A stretch of 60,529 nt of DNA, from assembly GCF_000238295.3 (NCBI RefSeq), contig NZ_AHCD03000038.1:1-60529 (forward strand), in the 5' to 3' direction. The stretch is from Pseudoalteromonas rubra. Its GTDB lineage: Bacteria > Pseudomonadota > Gammaproteobacteria > Enterobacterales > Alteromonadaceae. Of this stretch, positions 7,697 through 16,753 are shown in pieces. The stretch's first letter is position 1. Each line of letters starts with the position of its first letter. The notes under the pieces were generated by a model. That model saw only the letters and a list, made by a program, of their open reading frames with translations. It was not told where the DNA came from and did no database searches. Position numbers and translations under genes: made by a program.

Positions 7697-8671
7697 TTAT
7701 GGATAAAGACTGATCGCCGCTTCATCCAGAGCGGCAAGTTGTTCTTTTAATGCCAGGATCTGCTGTTCCCAGTATTTGTCTGTTGCAAACCACGAAAAGT
7801 TCCGGGGAAATGCCGGATCATGCCAACGCTTAGCAAGCCATCCCATGTAATGCACCATACGCATGGCCCTCAGCGGCTCAATTAAGGCAAGCTCGCGCGC
7901 ATCGAACGATGCAAACTCTTCATAGCCAGATAACAGGGTATCAAGTTGCATCACCTGATTCTGCCTGTCGCCACTTAACATCATCCAGAGATCCTGAACC
8001 GCGGGTCCCTGACGACAATCATCAAGGTCCACTATCATTAACTGTTCCTGAGACCATAGAATATTGCCAGCATGGCAATCACCATGCAAACGGATCGGCT
8101 GGATTGATGTGAATTTTTCTTCTGCTTTGTTAATGACCTGATCAAGCACCGTTGTAAATGCAAGCCGTAATGTATCAGGCAAACACTCAGAAGCCAAAAT
8201 ATCAACACGCGGCTGATGCAGATAGCTGGTCACATCAATCGCCGGTCGGTGCGCAAAGTCATCCTGCTTCGCAACGCTATGCAAGCGCCCAATATAGCGC
8301 CCAAGCATTTCCAGATGGTCCAGGTTGTCCACCTCGAATTGGCGACCTCCTACACTTGGAAACAGACAGAATCGATAGCCCTGATGCTCAAACAAGCTGC
8401 CCCCGTCAACACGCAGAGGGGCTACAACTGGTACTTCAGCTTGCTGCAGGGCCAGCGTGAAGTCGTGTTCTTCCTGAATTTGCTCGGACTGCCAGCGTTC
8501 AGGGCGATAAAACTTCGCCACATAGCGACGGTTATCGTCAGCACGAAACTGATAAACCCGATTCTCATAACTATTGAGCGGCAACAACCCCGATTCAGGA
8601 TAAACCCCGACGCTTTCAATGGCATCCAGGATCAGATCGGGCGTTAAATTTTGAAAGCTGAAATCTGTCAT
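7697..8671 (-). CDS. srkA: stress response serine/threonine kinase SrkA (YihE/RdoA)
   Basis: A 324-residue protein of the aminoglycoside-phosphotransferase-like kinase fold. It has the catalytic loop HGDCHAGNILW and the metal-binding IVDLDD. E. coli SrkA counteracts stress-induced cell death, and srkA is followed by dsbA there as here. The start at 8671 has AAAGGT seven bases upstream. It lies 19 bp before dsbA and is probably its operon leader. A terminator separates it from ccoG. Confidence 0.9.
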   Translation of the reverse strand: MTDFSFQNLTPDLILDAIESVGVYPESGLLPLNSYENRVYQFRADDNRRYVAKFYRPERWQSEQIQEEHDFTLALQQAEVPVVAPLRVDGGSLFEHQGYRFCLFPSVGGRQFEVDNLDHLEMLGRYIGRLHSVAKQDDFAHRPAIDVTSYLHQPRVDILASECLPDTLRLAFTTVLDQVINKAEEKFTSIQPIRLHGDCHAGNILWSQEQLMIVDLDDCRQGPAVQDLWMMLSGDRQNQVMQLDTLLSGYEEFASFDARELALIEPLRAMRMVHYMGWLAKRWHDPAFPRNFSWFATDKYWEQQILALKEQLAALDEAAISLYP

Positions 8672-8721
8672 AGTGTTTACCTTTCACTGCCCTGTTCCAA
8701 AGTCTGGCCCAGGACAAAGTA

Positions 8722-8749
8722 ACAAAAAAGCGGGCTACCCCGCTTTTGT
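8722..8749 (-). terminator. terminator downstream of ccoG
   Basis: On the minus strand AAAAGCGGGGTAGCCCGCTTTTTTG forms a GC-rich hairpin (GCGGG/CCCGC) ending in a T-tract, 40-65 bp after the ccoG stop and before srkA. Confidence 0.8.
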
Positions 8750-8787
8750 GATGTCTATCTGAGTTACCCCATTGTACCCTATCTCGG

Positions 8788-10215
8788 CTAACGACCTTTA
8801 AAAAAGTTTGTCGGCTGTGCGATAGACTCCGAGGGCGCATCTTTAACTGTGATGACGAACTCGAACTCGGTAACCGGTAACGTCAGATCGTAAGGGTCAA
8901 TGACGACCGACAGCGGCTGATCCACCGTCGAGCCTGCCGCAATGTGGATCTCCTGTTTGCCCAGAATAGTGAAATCAGACAAACCACGAATACTGATAAG
9001 GAACGTTTGAGGCACTTGTGCTTTGTTGATCATCTTCAGTGTATATGTATTTTCAACCAGCCCTTCCACATTCACCCGATACAGCTGGTTTCTGTCTCTG
9101 ATAATATCCAGGTCAAGTGTTTTGCGCATCGCAACATTGGCAACCAAAGCACCACTTAAGACAATCAGGATCAGCAGGTAGCCGATCAACTTGCCCCGCA
9201 CGGCTTTGGTTTTTTCACTGCTGCTTTCGAGGTTGCGTTCCGTTGTGTAGGAGATCAGTCCCTTCGGATAGTTCATTTTATCCATTACACCATCACACGC
9301 ATCGATACAGGCACCACAATTGATACACTCGTATTGCAGCCCATTACGGATGTCGATACCGGTCGGACAAACCTGCACACACAATTTACAGTCGATACAA
9401 TCACCCAGATCCAGCGCTTTTGGGTCCTCCTTACGGCCACGAGGTCCGCGATTTTCGCCACGCGCGGTGTCATAGCTTACAGTGAAAGTGTCTTTATCGA
9501 ACATCGCAGACTGAAAACGTGAATAAGGACAAATATGCAGACACATGATCTCGCGCATCCAGCCGGCATTACCATAGGTACACAAAGTAAAGATCACCAC
9601 ACTTAACGCCGCATACCCCGAAGCTGAAAACATCAGCAGGTCGGGTAGTAATTCTCGGATAGGCGTAAAATAGCCGACAAACGAAATGGCGGTATACAGA
9701 GAAAACAGCACCCAACTGAGGTGTTTGGCTGATTTACGCCAGAACTTATCAAAGTCCATGGGTCGCTGATCAAGCTTCTTACGCTGATTGGCAGTACCTT
9801 CCAGCTTTTCTTCAAACCAGATAAAAATGAACGTCCAGACCGTCTGAGGACACGTATACCCGCACCACACCCGACCATAGAAAGTCGTTACCAAAAACAA
9901 GGCAAAGGCCGCAATCATCAAAATAAAGGCCAGAATGGTGAGGTCCTGAGGCCACAGTGTCAGACCAAAAATATTAAATTTTTGCTCAAAGATATCGAAC
10001 AGTACCGCTTGTTCACCATTGAAATTAATCCAGGGCAACAGCATGAACGCCAGCATGCCGATAAAGCCTATTTGCTTTCTGAGTTTCTGGTGCAATCCAG
10101 TGACGGCCCTGACATAAATGCGATTACGAGGGTTAAACCTGTCTGGTTGTAAATCGTCGGGTTTGTGGATTTTGACGTCGACGGGAATATTTTTGACCTT
10201 AATTTGCTTGTCCAT
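8788..10215 (-). CDS. ccoG: cytochrome c oxidase accessory protein CcoG (RdxA/FixG)
   Basis: This is a 475-residue membrane iron-sulfur protein. Membrane helices lie at about 50-70, 90-112, 160-180, 200-215 and 340-360, and two 4Fe-4S motifs are visible (CIDCKLCVQVCP and CINCGACIDAC). Other conserved cysteines are in the WCGYTCPQ and CLHICPY loops. The C-terminus is a periplasmic Ig-like domain. CcoG is a cupric reductase needed for CuB assembly in cbb3 oxidases. No cbb3 genes are near it in the window. ATG 10215 has AAGGAG at good spacing; the in-frame GTG one codon upstream is too close. Confidence 0.93.
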   Translation of the reverse strand: MDKQIKVKNIPVDVKIHKPDDLQPDRFNPRNRIYVRAVTGLHQKLRKQIGFIGMLAFMLLPWINFNGEQAVLFDIFEQKFNIFGLTLWPQDLTILAFILMIAAFALFLVTTFYGRVWCGYTCPQTVWTFIFIWFEEKLEGTANQRKKLDQRPMDFDKFWRKSAKHLSWVLFSLYTAISFVGYFTPIRELLPDLLMFSASGYAALSVVIFTLCTYGNAGWMREIMCLHICPYSRFQSAMFDKDTFTVSYDTARGENRGPRGRKEDPKALDLGDCIDCKLCVQVCPTGIDIRNGLQYECINCGACIDACDGVMDKMNYPKGLISYTTERNLESSSEKTKAVRGKLIGYLLILIVLSGALVANVAMRKTLDLDIIRDRNQLYRVNVEGLVENTYTLKMINKAQVPQTFLISIRGLSDFTILGKQEIHIAAGSTVDQPLSVVIDPYDLTLPVTEFEFVITVKDAPSESIAQPTNFFKGR

Positions 10216-10448
10216 CACAGCTCCTTACGCGCCTGGGACAGGTACTTGCTACAGTGACCTCTATTTTATATATGTAGTATATCAATCTGGATCAGATCTC
10301 GCTCATTTTAAAGGGAAAACCCGACATAAAACAGCATCGCGTTCATTTCGGGTAATAAAAAATTCTGAGCGCTAAACTTGCTTTTAATTCCGTCATTTTA
10401 TTACACTGGCGACATCTTTTTGCTGTTTAGATCAAAGTTGTTGCAGTT

Positions 10449-10805
10449 ATGAAAAAGTACTTAATTTTAGTCGTGGCAATACTGGCTCTGTTTACCATTG
10501 ACCACCCAAGTATCAAAGAGCCACGTGAGCAGATCATCCAATACGGCGTTGATCTGCTTGGTGACACAAGTAAAGCCCAATATAGCCTGGCAGCCAAGCT
10601 CGCACGCCAGCAAATCAAAAAAGAGCTAACCTTAACCGAGTCAGAGCACGACTATATTATGTCTGCCCTGTCGACTAATGAAAAAATGAAAGTGTTTCAC
10701 CTCAAGTTTTGTGAAGGCAATGAGCTGAATATGTACTTTTATGGCCCTAAGCTACTGGATGTGTGTGAAATCGCGGCCGGCTCTTTGCGTGAGGCGGGGC
10801 TGTAA
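10449..10805 (+). CDS. small exported or membrane-anchored protein, unknown
   Basis: A 118-residue protein with an N-terminal hydrophobic segment (about 3-18) that could be a signal anchor. A charged helical region and two cysteines near the C-terminus (about 88 and 105) follow. I do not recognise the family. The stop overlaps the start of the next gene (TAATG), so the two are translationally coupled. It is divergent from ccoG. Confidence 0.7.
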   Translation: MKKYLILVVAILALFTIDHPSIKEPREQIIQYGVDLLGDTSKAQYSLAAKLARQQIKKELTLTESEHDYIMSALSTNEKMKVFHLKFCEGNELNMYFYGPKLLDVCEIAAGSLREAGL

Positions 10806-11008
10806 TGGACTTTTCTCAACTGAACAAAGCCAGCGCAAAATCTTTCAATGAACAAAAAGCGCTGCTGAAGAAACTGAGCAAAGGCCAAACGGTGCTGTGT
10901 CAGCACTGTGCGCAGCCAATCCAACTCGACCTGACCGCTGCAAAGGGAGCCAAAGGGAGTGCACATTGCGCGAAAGGCTGCACTCACATTGAACTGGATT
11001 TAATGTAA
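10805..11008 (+). CDS. small zinc-ribbon-like protein, unknown
   Basis: A 67-residue protein with CQHC at about 32-35 and a later HCAKGC at about 54-59. This cysteine pattern is compatible with one zinc site. The N-terminal half is a Lys-rich helix. Its start overlaps the stop of the upstream gene by one base, so the two probably work together. It converges on the UPF0149 gene with only 5 bp between stops. No function is known to me. Confidence 0.7.
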   Translation: MDFSQLNKASAKSFNEQKALLKKLSKGQTVLCQHCAQPIQLDLTAAKGAKGSAHCAKGCTHIELDLM

Positions 11009-11013
11009 CTGAA

Positions 11014-11589
11014 TTACTCGTTGTACAGGCCGCTCGCCAGAGCGACCTGCTCAATCAAGGCTGCATAGCCTTGCGCAAAGTCATTGGCTAAGCTCAATTG
11101 CTGGGCACAAAAGGCCGACATCTCTTGCCCCGACTGTTGACAAAACTGTGCTACTTGCTGTTCTTGCAGGCTGAAAAATGCCAGTTGTTCCGTCGCCATT
11201 TGCAGCGCCTCAACCAACTCTTGTGGCACCTCAGAAGCGGATACTAAGCGCTCATAGTAGGGTTGGCTGGCCTGTAAAAAGCCCAGGCTCCACTGTTGCT
11301 TTTCCGACCAGGAGGACTGCACCTGTGCAGGCAGAGCAAATTGATTAGAGAAAACCTGCTCGCTGATATGATGATGCAGTGCTAAAAAAGCAAACACAGT
11401 GTGCTCTTCCAGCGCCTCATCGTTCAGGCTCAGCTCGCTTAGCCATTGCTCAGGCTCTATCCCGTCCGGGCTACAAATCAACCCAAACAAATAGCCTTCA
11501 ACAGCGCGCAGGCTCAATGCACCTGGACGCTGCTCAAGATAGTTAGTCAGCGCAGTCTGATGCTGCGCGTCGTAGTTAAACGTCATCAT
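11014..11589 (-). CDS. UPF0149 family protein (YgfB/YecA-like)
   Basis: A 191-residue helical protein whose N-terminal EGYLFGLICSPDGIEPEQWL matches the UPF0149 signature. The C-terminal SEC-C type zinc motif of longer YecA proteins is absent. It starts 3 bp after the gspN stop without a clear ribosome site, so it is probably translated by coupling as the last gene of the gsp operon. The family's biochemical role is not established. Confidence 0.75.
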   Translation of the reverse strand: MMTFNYDAQHQTALTNYLEQRPGALSLRAVEGYLFGLICSPDGIEPEQWLSELSLNDEALEEHTVFAFLALHHHISEQVFSNQFALPAQVQSSWSEKQQWSLGFLQASQPYYERLVSASEVPQELVEALQMATEQLAFFSLQEQQVAQFCQQSGQEMSAFCAQQLSLANDFAQGYAALIEQVALASGLYNE

Positions 11590-11592
11590 GAT

Positions 11593-12351
11593 TTATAAGT
11601 TCACCGGGTAACGCCCTTCGCTATCAGGACGACCTAAGAATTTAACGGCATCATGAACTTCTTTTGGTAAAGAGGCTTCAGGTTTGATATTGCCTGCAAC
11701 CCGGAACTGCATATTGGCAGCCAGCGTTGCGTCAGCACGCAGCCCTAAACGGTTCTCCGGATCCACTGTGACGGCAATATCGCCAGATTTACAGCTCAGT
11801 ACACCACTCATATCACCGATACTGAACCAGCCACTGAGCCCTTTGATATCAATATTGGGACTGCTGATCTCACCGGTGAGGGCATCACAGTATGGCTGGC
11901 CAGTATGGTATTCATCAATACTCAGGATCACGCGACCCTTGGCATCCACTGGCAGCGGCAGGGTAACCTGCTGCATCGCCTGCTCGACGCTAAAACGCAA
12001 TGTGGCATCATCCAGCTGCGCAGCCTGATCCAGTAAAGACACAGAGAAATTACTACTGCCAGAAATTTCATCCAATGCTCTGGGTGAGCCAAAACGTACT
12101 TTACCTTGTAACTGACCCGCTAACAGTCCCCAGCCATTTAGCTGCCAGGTGACATCATTCAGTTGCACATTTTCGTAACGGACCTCACTGATCCGCCCTT
12201 CCCACACCGAGCCCGATACGGCTCCAATGGCCAACGCACGAGGTAAAGAGCCCTGCGAGAGCTGCAAAACAATACTGGCTGGCATGCTAATGGCAGCAAA
12301 AACACCAAAGGCCAGCAAAAAAACCAGCACTAAACTGATGATCTTCTTCAT
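11593..12351 (-). CDS. gspN: type II secretion system protein GspN
   Basis: A 252-residue bitopic inner-membrane protein with one N-terminal helix (about 5-25) and a large periplasmic domain. The domain has the GspN-type pattern LGLRADATLAANMQFRVAGNIKP near the end. GspN is an accessory component present in only some type II systems. It follows gspM by 2 bp. Confidence 0.85.
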   Translation of the reverse strand: MKKIISLVLVFLLAFGVFAAISMPASIVLQLSQGSLPRALAIGAVSGSVWEGRISEVRYENVQLNDVTWQLNGWGLLAGQLQGKVRFGSPRALDEISGSSNFSVSLLDQAAQLDDATLRFSVEQAMQQVTLPLPVDAKGRVILSIDEYHTGQPYCDALTGEISSPNIDIKGLSGWFSIGDMSGVLSCKSGDIAVTVDPENRLGLRADATLAANMQFRVAGNIKPEASLPKEVHDAVKFLGRPDSEGRYPVNL

Positions 12352-12353
12352 AC

Positions 12354-12830
12354 TTAATTCTCTAATACCAGGCGGCTAACTCGAACATACCCGGGCGCAT
12401 CTTCCTTCCCCAGATCCAGGTTAGCCACTTTAACACCATGCTGATTGGTCAGCTCGTCCAGCCAGGCAATCAACTGGTTAAATTCCACATTGTCGATATT
12501 GACGCGCAGCGCATTATCATTGGGCTGCATTTTACTAATGACAATTTTATATTTGCCACGCGTACGGTTCACCAATTGAGTCAGGTTTACATTGGCTGCA
12601 GAAGCGCGGCCAGCGCCCTGGCTCTTCAGTTGGGTTACACTTTTACCGACCCAGGAAACCAGCGCCTGTTGTTTATCGACTTCTTTTTCTGCTTTTTCTA
12701 CCGCAGTATTGAGTGGACGGATGATCCCCATCACCAGCACAAACACACAAAACACAACCCCGCCAAGGATCAGCAGCTTTTGCTCCTGCTCTTTAAGAGA
12801 TTGCCAATAATTGATCACTTGCTGTTTCAT
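12354..12830 (-). CDS. gspM: type II secretion system protein GspM
   Basis: A 158-residue inner-membrane protein. It has a short cytoplasmic N-terminus, one helix (about 19-38), a coiled segment and a ferredoxin-like periplasmic domain. It binds GspL in the inner-membrane platform. The start overlaps the gspL stop by four bases. Confidence 0.88.
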   Translation of the reverse strand: MKQQVINYWQSLKEQEQKLLILGGVVFCVFVLVMGIIRPLNTAVEKAEKEVDKQQALVSWVGKSVTQLKSQGAGRASAANVNLTQLVNRTRGKYKIVISKMQPNDNALRVNIDNVEFNQLIAWLDELTNQHGVKVANLDLGKEDAPGYVRVSRLVLEN

Positions 12831-14035
12831 GCTGCACCTCGAATGCGGATCTCACCGATCACGTAGTCGCCATCATTATTAAGTGCACCTTGCTGCACAG
12901 TCATGCCGCGCTGCTCCAGAATGCTTTTTACCTGTCCAAAGACCTGGAAGCCGTTGGCTTTTGCCCGGATCCGCAGTTCATTACGACGTTGGTCATAACG
13001 CAGTGTTTCGGGTTCAAAGTCCTTCACTTCATCGAATACAGTCACAAAGTGATTGGTCAACTCAAGGAAGCCACCTTGCTGTTCGCCTGATAAACTGTTC
13101 AGCTCATTCTGGATCTGTTTTTTCAGCAAGTGCGGACGCACCACTTTGTTCGGAAAAGCTTGTTTGTAACTGGCAACAGCCTGCGCACTCAGCTCGTCCG
13201 CCTGATTCTGTAACAAGATCAGCTGCGTTGACTTTATTCCGATAAAGCAAACCAAGGCAACTGATGCCGCAATTAAGCCAGCTTGCCAATCACGCCACCA
13301 CTGAGGCTGCTTTTTCTTGGCGGCAAATTTACCCTGACGTAAGTTGAAGCTTTGCTGCTCTAGTTGTTTGGCAAACAACGCCAACGGTAGGTCATACTCG
13401 CTTTCCATCGCATCGAGTGTTTTGTTCGACGCCAGTGCCTCACCCGGGCTGAAGTGTTGAATACGCTCCTCGGGCAGCAATCCCAAGAAACCAGCCAGCC
13501 AGTCAGATTCAACACCACTGACCTGCCACTCTGCTGAGCGGAACAACCACTGCGTGCCCAACTCTATAGCACTGATAGTATTTTCTGGCGGCGCAGGCAA
13601 TAATAATGCATCTGGTAGCAAGCGTTGAACACTGATATCAAAATCATCAAATAACGCCATCCAGGCTGCTAACCAGGCTTTATCACACAAGGCCACATCT
13701 ATGGTGTGCTGTTCGTCACGCTGACCCGCTTTACCTACTGCGATAAAGGCCGAATCAATATCGCAGGCAATTTGCTCTTCCAGCATGAAAGGCAGGGCCT
13801 GCTCTAGTTTGCGATTCCACTTGGCTGGTAAATCAATCGTTTTTAACTGCACGCTAGAGGCTGGCAGCAACACGACAACCGAGCGGCTTTGTGCTTTTTC
13901 ACTAAGCTCACCGAGCAGCCCGGCATGCTCCAGCTCACCGCTGGCAATGATCTGCGCGTCTTGCGCCGACCAGACTAACCAGTGAACCGGCTCTTGTTGT
14001 GAGTGACCCACACGGATCATCAATTTTTCTGACAC
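12827..14035 (-). CDS. gspL: type II secretion system protein GspL
   Basis: A 402-residue protein with a cytoplasmic actin-like domain (about 1-240) that recruits the GspE ATPase, a single membrane helix (about 250-270) and a periplasmic ferredoxin-like domain. The GTG start overlaps the gspK stop (TAGTG), giving tight coupling. Confidence 0.9.
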   Translation of the reverse strand: MSEKLMIRVGHSQQEPVHWLVWSAQDAQIIASGELEHAGLLGELSEKAQSRSVVVLLPASSVQLKTIDLPAKWNRKLEQALPFMLEEQIACDIDSAFIAVGKAGQRDEQHTIDVALCDKAWLAAWMALFDDFDISVQRLLPDALLLPAPPENTISAIELGTQWLFRSAEWQVSGVESDWLAGFLGLLPEERIQHFSPGEALASNKTLDAMESEYDLPLALFAKQLEQQSFNLRQGKFAAKKKQPQWWRDWQAGLIAASVALVCFIGIKSTQLILLQNQADELSAQAVASYKQAFPNKVVRPHLLKKQIQNELNSLSGEQQGGFLELTNHFVTVFDEVKDFEPETLRYDQRRNELRIRAKANGFQVFGQVKSILEQRGMTVQQGALNNDGDYVIGEIRIRGAA

Positions 14036-15012
14036 TAAACGCCTCCAAATTTACGCGCTAGGATGCTCGCCCGACCACCTTTTATTTCGATTATTGAGGT
14101 CAGGCGAAACAAACGCTCATCGAACTGAGCCTTTGCTCGTAACTTAAAATAATTGCTTGAAATAGTAAAAATTTTATCGTTTTTTTGTTTGTCAGAAGCA
14201 CCCTGATTTGCCGCTTCCGAATAAAATTCTTGTATTGAGTCAAAGCCTTTTTCAGGACGGGCCGAAATAATCGCCTCTGCCCCAGACTCGCTCAGCCCCT
14301 CCATTAACGCGCTCAGCAACAATGCTTGCTCAGGCTGAATGGTATTAACATTAATCGCCAACTCAGTGTTACCCGGAATAACGCACACATAGGGCAGTAA
14401 TTTTTCCATCACCAGGGGGTTAAACCCTTTGATGACCCTCAGCTCACTGACCGAAGCAAACAAGTTATTTGCTGTCAGATAAGGGGTTCTGAGTGACATA
14501 TATTCATCTTCTTCAGCGCCCGAGCGAAACGTAATACTGTCATCATCCAGCCAGTCATACACGCTGTCTGCCATGGCCTCTTCGCTTTCTTCACTGGGCA
14601 GATCTTCGATATTCTTTAACAGCTCAAGCAGCGCTTTGTGCGCCGGGTTTGTGTCATTCCGGTTGCCGCTGTTTTGCGGTTTATTGCGCAACGCATTGAG
14701 GTTTAAACAGGCCTGCAAATCCGTGATCTCACCGCTCAGAGTGCCATGATCAACCGGATAAGGTACCTCTGATAATGCCCAGGGTTGTCCCAGGTGGACT
14801 TTATCTGGCTCATCTTTACGACTATCGAGCAGGACTTTTTTAACCAGCTCCTCTGCTCCATAGCTATACCACTTGGCTTGCTGATGAGTTTGCAGGTTGG
14901 TGGCTTTTTGCACCTGCACCATCAAACTCATGGTCATTTCTGTTGCGATAGTCGCAGCCAGAGCCACAATAAACAAAACAATGACTAACGCTGCACCACG
15001 TTGAGATTTCAC
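14035..15012 (-). CDS. gspK: type II secretion minor pseudopilin GspK
   Basis: A 325-residue protein from GTG 15012, with AAGGAGG just upstream inside the end of gspJ. The N-terminus KSQRGAALVIVLFIVALAAT is a prepilin-like leader and hydrophobic helix. GspK lacks the usual Glu+5 (typical of the family) and caps the pseudopilus tip with GspI and GspJ. The longer frame from 15096 reads through the Asn-rich end of gspJ in another frame and is rejected. Confidence 0.9.
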   Translation of the reverse strand: MKSQRGAALVIVLFIVALAATIATEMTMSLMVQVQKATNLQTHQQAKWYSYGAEELVKKVLLDSRKDEPDKVHLGQPWALSEVPYPVDHGTLSGEITDLQACLNLNALRNKPQNSGNRNDTNPAHKALLELLKNIEDLPSEESEEAMADSVYDWLDDDSITFRSGAEEDEYMSLRTPYLTANNLFASVSELRVIKGFNPLVMEKLLPYVCVIPGNTELAINVNTIQPEQALLLSALMEGLSESGAEAIISARPEKGFDSIQEFYSEAANQGASDKQKNDKIFTISSNYFKLRAKAQFDERLFRLTSIIEIKGGRASILARKFGGV

Positions 15013-15013
15013 G

Positions 15014-15733
15014 CTAGCCCCTCCTTTGTCCATTATTGTCATTCTGACCGTTATTGTCGTTATTATTGTTGCTATTGCCGTTGCGATTATCATCATCGCT
15101 GCTGGCTTGCTTCACTTTGCCATCACCTGGCGTCAAAAAGATACGCCGGATTGGCTCTGCCTCTTGTTGTTGTATCGTGACAGCAACCGCCAAAGGCAGT
15201 GCTTTAATGTCCCAGCTATGCTGCCATTTCTGCTTATCGTCCAGAAACTCAAATTTTAGCTCTTCAACGTTTTCCAGGATCACCTGACTGCGAGGTTCAG
15301 TGCCATCGAGCTGATCAACATAAATTCGGTAAATGCGTTCCAGGTTGTCGTCTACTACCCGATAACCCACGGCCTGTAATTCAGAACGAGGCAGTAGACT
15401 GATTGGGTTGGTCCAGCCATCACGTACAAAAGCAATACCATCATACTGACTGCTCAGGTTATAGCGACCATGAATGATATACGTTGGGCTAAAATCCCCC
15501 GCCTCATTACGTACTTCCCGTTTGGTCATCTGGTTGAAGTCCTGATCCATCAAACGAAACATGGTCTGCAGTGACTCCAGCTCTGCCACGGTTTCTTCAG
15601 ATGCTTCTTTAGCTCTGAGTGTGGTATCCAGGATCTGATGGGTGGCAGTGACTACCATGGCCAAAATAGCTAAGGCCAGTAACACTTCAATCAGAGTAAA
15701 GCCGCCCTGTCGGGAGGAGATATGCGCGCGCAT
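15014..15733 (-). CDS. gspJ: type II secretion minor pseudopilin GspJ
   Basis: The N-terminus RQGGFTLIEVLLALAILA is a clear prepilin peptidase site (G/F) with Glu+5, followed by the long helix. The body is a normal GspJ. The last ~30 residues are unusual: an Asp/Asn/Gly/Gln-rich tail (SDDDNRNGNS, then Asn-rich runs) encoded by GTTATT-like trinucleotide repeats. The total of 239 residues is longer than most GspJ proteins. It forms the tip complex with GspI and GspK. Confidence 0.9.
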   Translation of the reverse strand: MRAHISSRQGGFTLIEVLLALAILAMVVTATHQILDTTLRAKEASEETVAELESLQTMFRLMDQDFNQMTKREVRNEAGDFSPTYIIHGRYNLSSQYDGIAFVRDGWTNPISLLPRSELQAVGYRVVDDNLERIYRIYVDQLDGTEPRSQVILENVEELKFEFLDDKQKWQHSWDIKALPLAVAVTIQQQEAEPIRRIFLTPGDGKVKQASSDDDNRNGNSNNNNDNNGQNDNNGQRRG

Positions 15734-16128
15734 TATCGCTTCCCTTTTTTATAAATGAAGGTGGTCAGGTCATACACTGAGTGTTCACGTTTATCATCAG
15801 AAAACACTTCTATCGTGACCTTTACAAAAGTGGGATCGGCCGTTGCGAGGGTAGACTGTGACCAATACCAGGTTACTCCGCCCATTTCCTCATCGCCTTT
15901 CAGGCCATTGCGTACCGCACCTTCTTTGGCGCCAGCGCGCATCATAACTAAGCGGTTTTCAGCCACCCAGGAGGCATAGGCTTGCTGCTCCAGAGTACTA
16001 ATGTGGTTGATATGCTCACCCGTTGCCTGCATCGCAGCAATACCTGCAACGGCACAGATGCTGAGTGCTACCATCACCTCAAGGAGTGTAAAGCCAGCTT
16101 GTTTTGTCCTTGCTACCAGGCCATTCAT
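15733..16128 (-). CDS. gspI: type II secretion minor pseudopilin GspI
   Basis: A 131-residue prepilin with the KQAGFTLLEVMVALSICAVAG leader and helix. It is a minor pseudopilin that nucleates the GspI-J-K tip. Its start overlaps the gspH stop by four bases (ATGA), and its stop overlaps the gspJ start. Confidence 0.92.
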   Translation of the reverse strand: MNGLVARTKQAGFTLLEVMVALSICAVAGIAAMQATGEHINHISTLEQQAYASWVAENRLVMMRAGAKEGAVRNGLKGDEEMGGVTWYWSQSTLATADPTFVKVTIEVFSDDKREHSVYDLTTFIYKKGKR

Positions 16129-16748
16129 GAGTCTTCCGGCTCCTTGCGTAAATTCACCGGCGCCATAAACTCGCCTTCAACAAAATACACGGGCTCACTG
16201 TCTTCCTCGAGCTCAAGGCTAAGCTGAAACGCACTGACCTCTCCCGACGACAATAATAAGACCTGAGGAATTTTCAGTTTTTTCAGTTCCAGCAGGCTCT
16301 CTTCATCGCCGCTACTCATCAACTCGCGCCAATTGGCCTGTTCAAGCATATTGTCCTGTGCCCAGGCTAAATCTTCCGTCGTGAGTACAATTTTATACTC
16401 ATCTGAATACTCTACTGCCTGATAGAGTTCTTCAGCCTCAAAAGTCGTCCACTTTTCACCGTCAAAGACCAGAAATTCAAGCTTTTTCTTATCCAGGTGA
16501 AAGCCCAGCTCAATTTGATTGAGAATGGCAAACTCTGAGGCCATGTTGATCACACTATGCAGTCGGAGCGCTTCACGCTCCAATTCTTCTTCCATATCGT
16601 CAGACAGCGTATAAGTGACCAGATTGACTGAAAAGCCAATGATCACCAGCACCATCAGGATTTCGATAAGGCTGAACCCGGCCTGACGACCAGATTTAGG
16701 CAGGTGTGCCTGACGCGCACCTGATTGAAGGTTTACTGCTGTGTGCAT
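16125..16748 (-). CDS. gspH: type II secretion minor pseudopilin GspH
   Basis: A 207-residue prepilin-type protein. A relatively long leader (about 24 residues) precedes the cleavage site in GRQAGFSLIEILMVLVIIG, with Glu+5 present. The body is rich in acidic residues (DMEEELEREA, LELEEDSEP). It lies 5 bp downstream of gspG. Confidence 0.9.
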   Translation of the reverse strand: MHTAVNLQSGARQAHLPKSGRQAGFSLIEILMVLVIIGFSVNLVTYTLSDDMEEELEREALRLHSVINMASEFAILNQIELGFHLDKKKLEFLVFDGEKWTTFEAEELYQAVEYSDEYKIVLTTEDLAWAQDNMLEQANWRELMSSGDEESLLELKKLKIPQVLLLSSGEVSAFQLSLELEEDSEPVYFVEGEFMAPVNLRKEPEDS

Positions 16749-16753
16749 AAGAA

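Noticed and set aside
10414..10432. FNR-like site TTGCT...ATCAA near ccoG
   Set aside because: The half sites are six bases apart instead of four and one is imperfect.
14035..15096. GspK starting at 15096
   Set aside because: The extra 28 codons are the Asn-rich end of gspJ read in another frame; GTG 15012 has a strong ribosome site and a proper leader.
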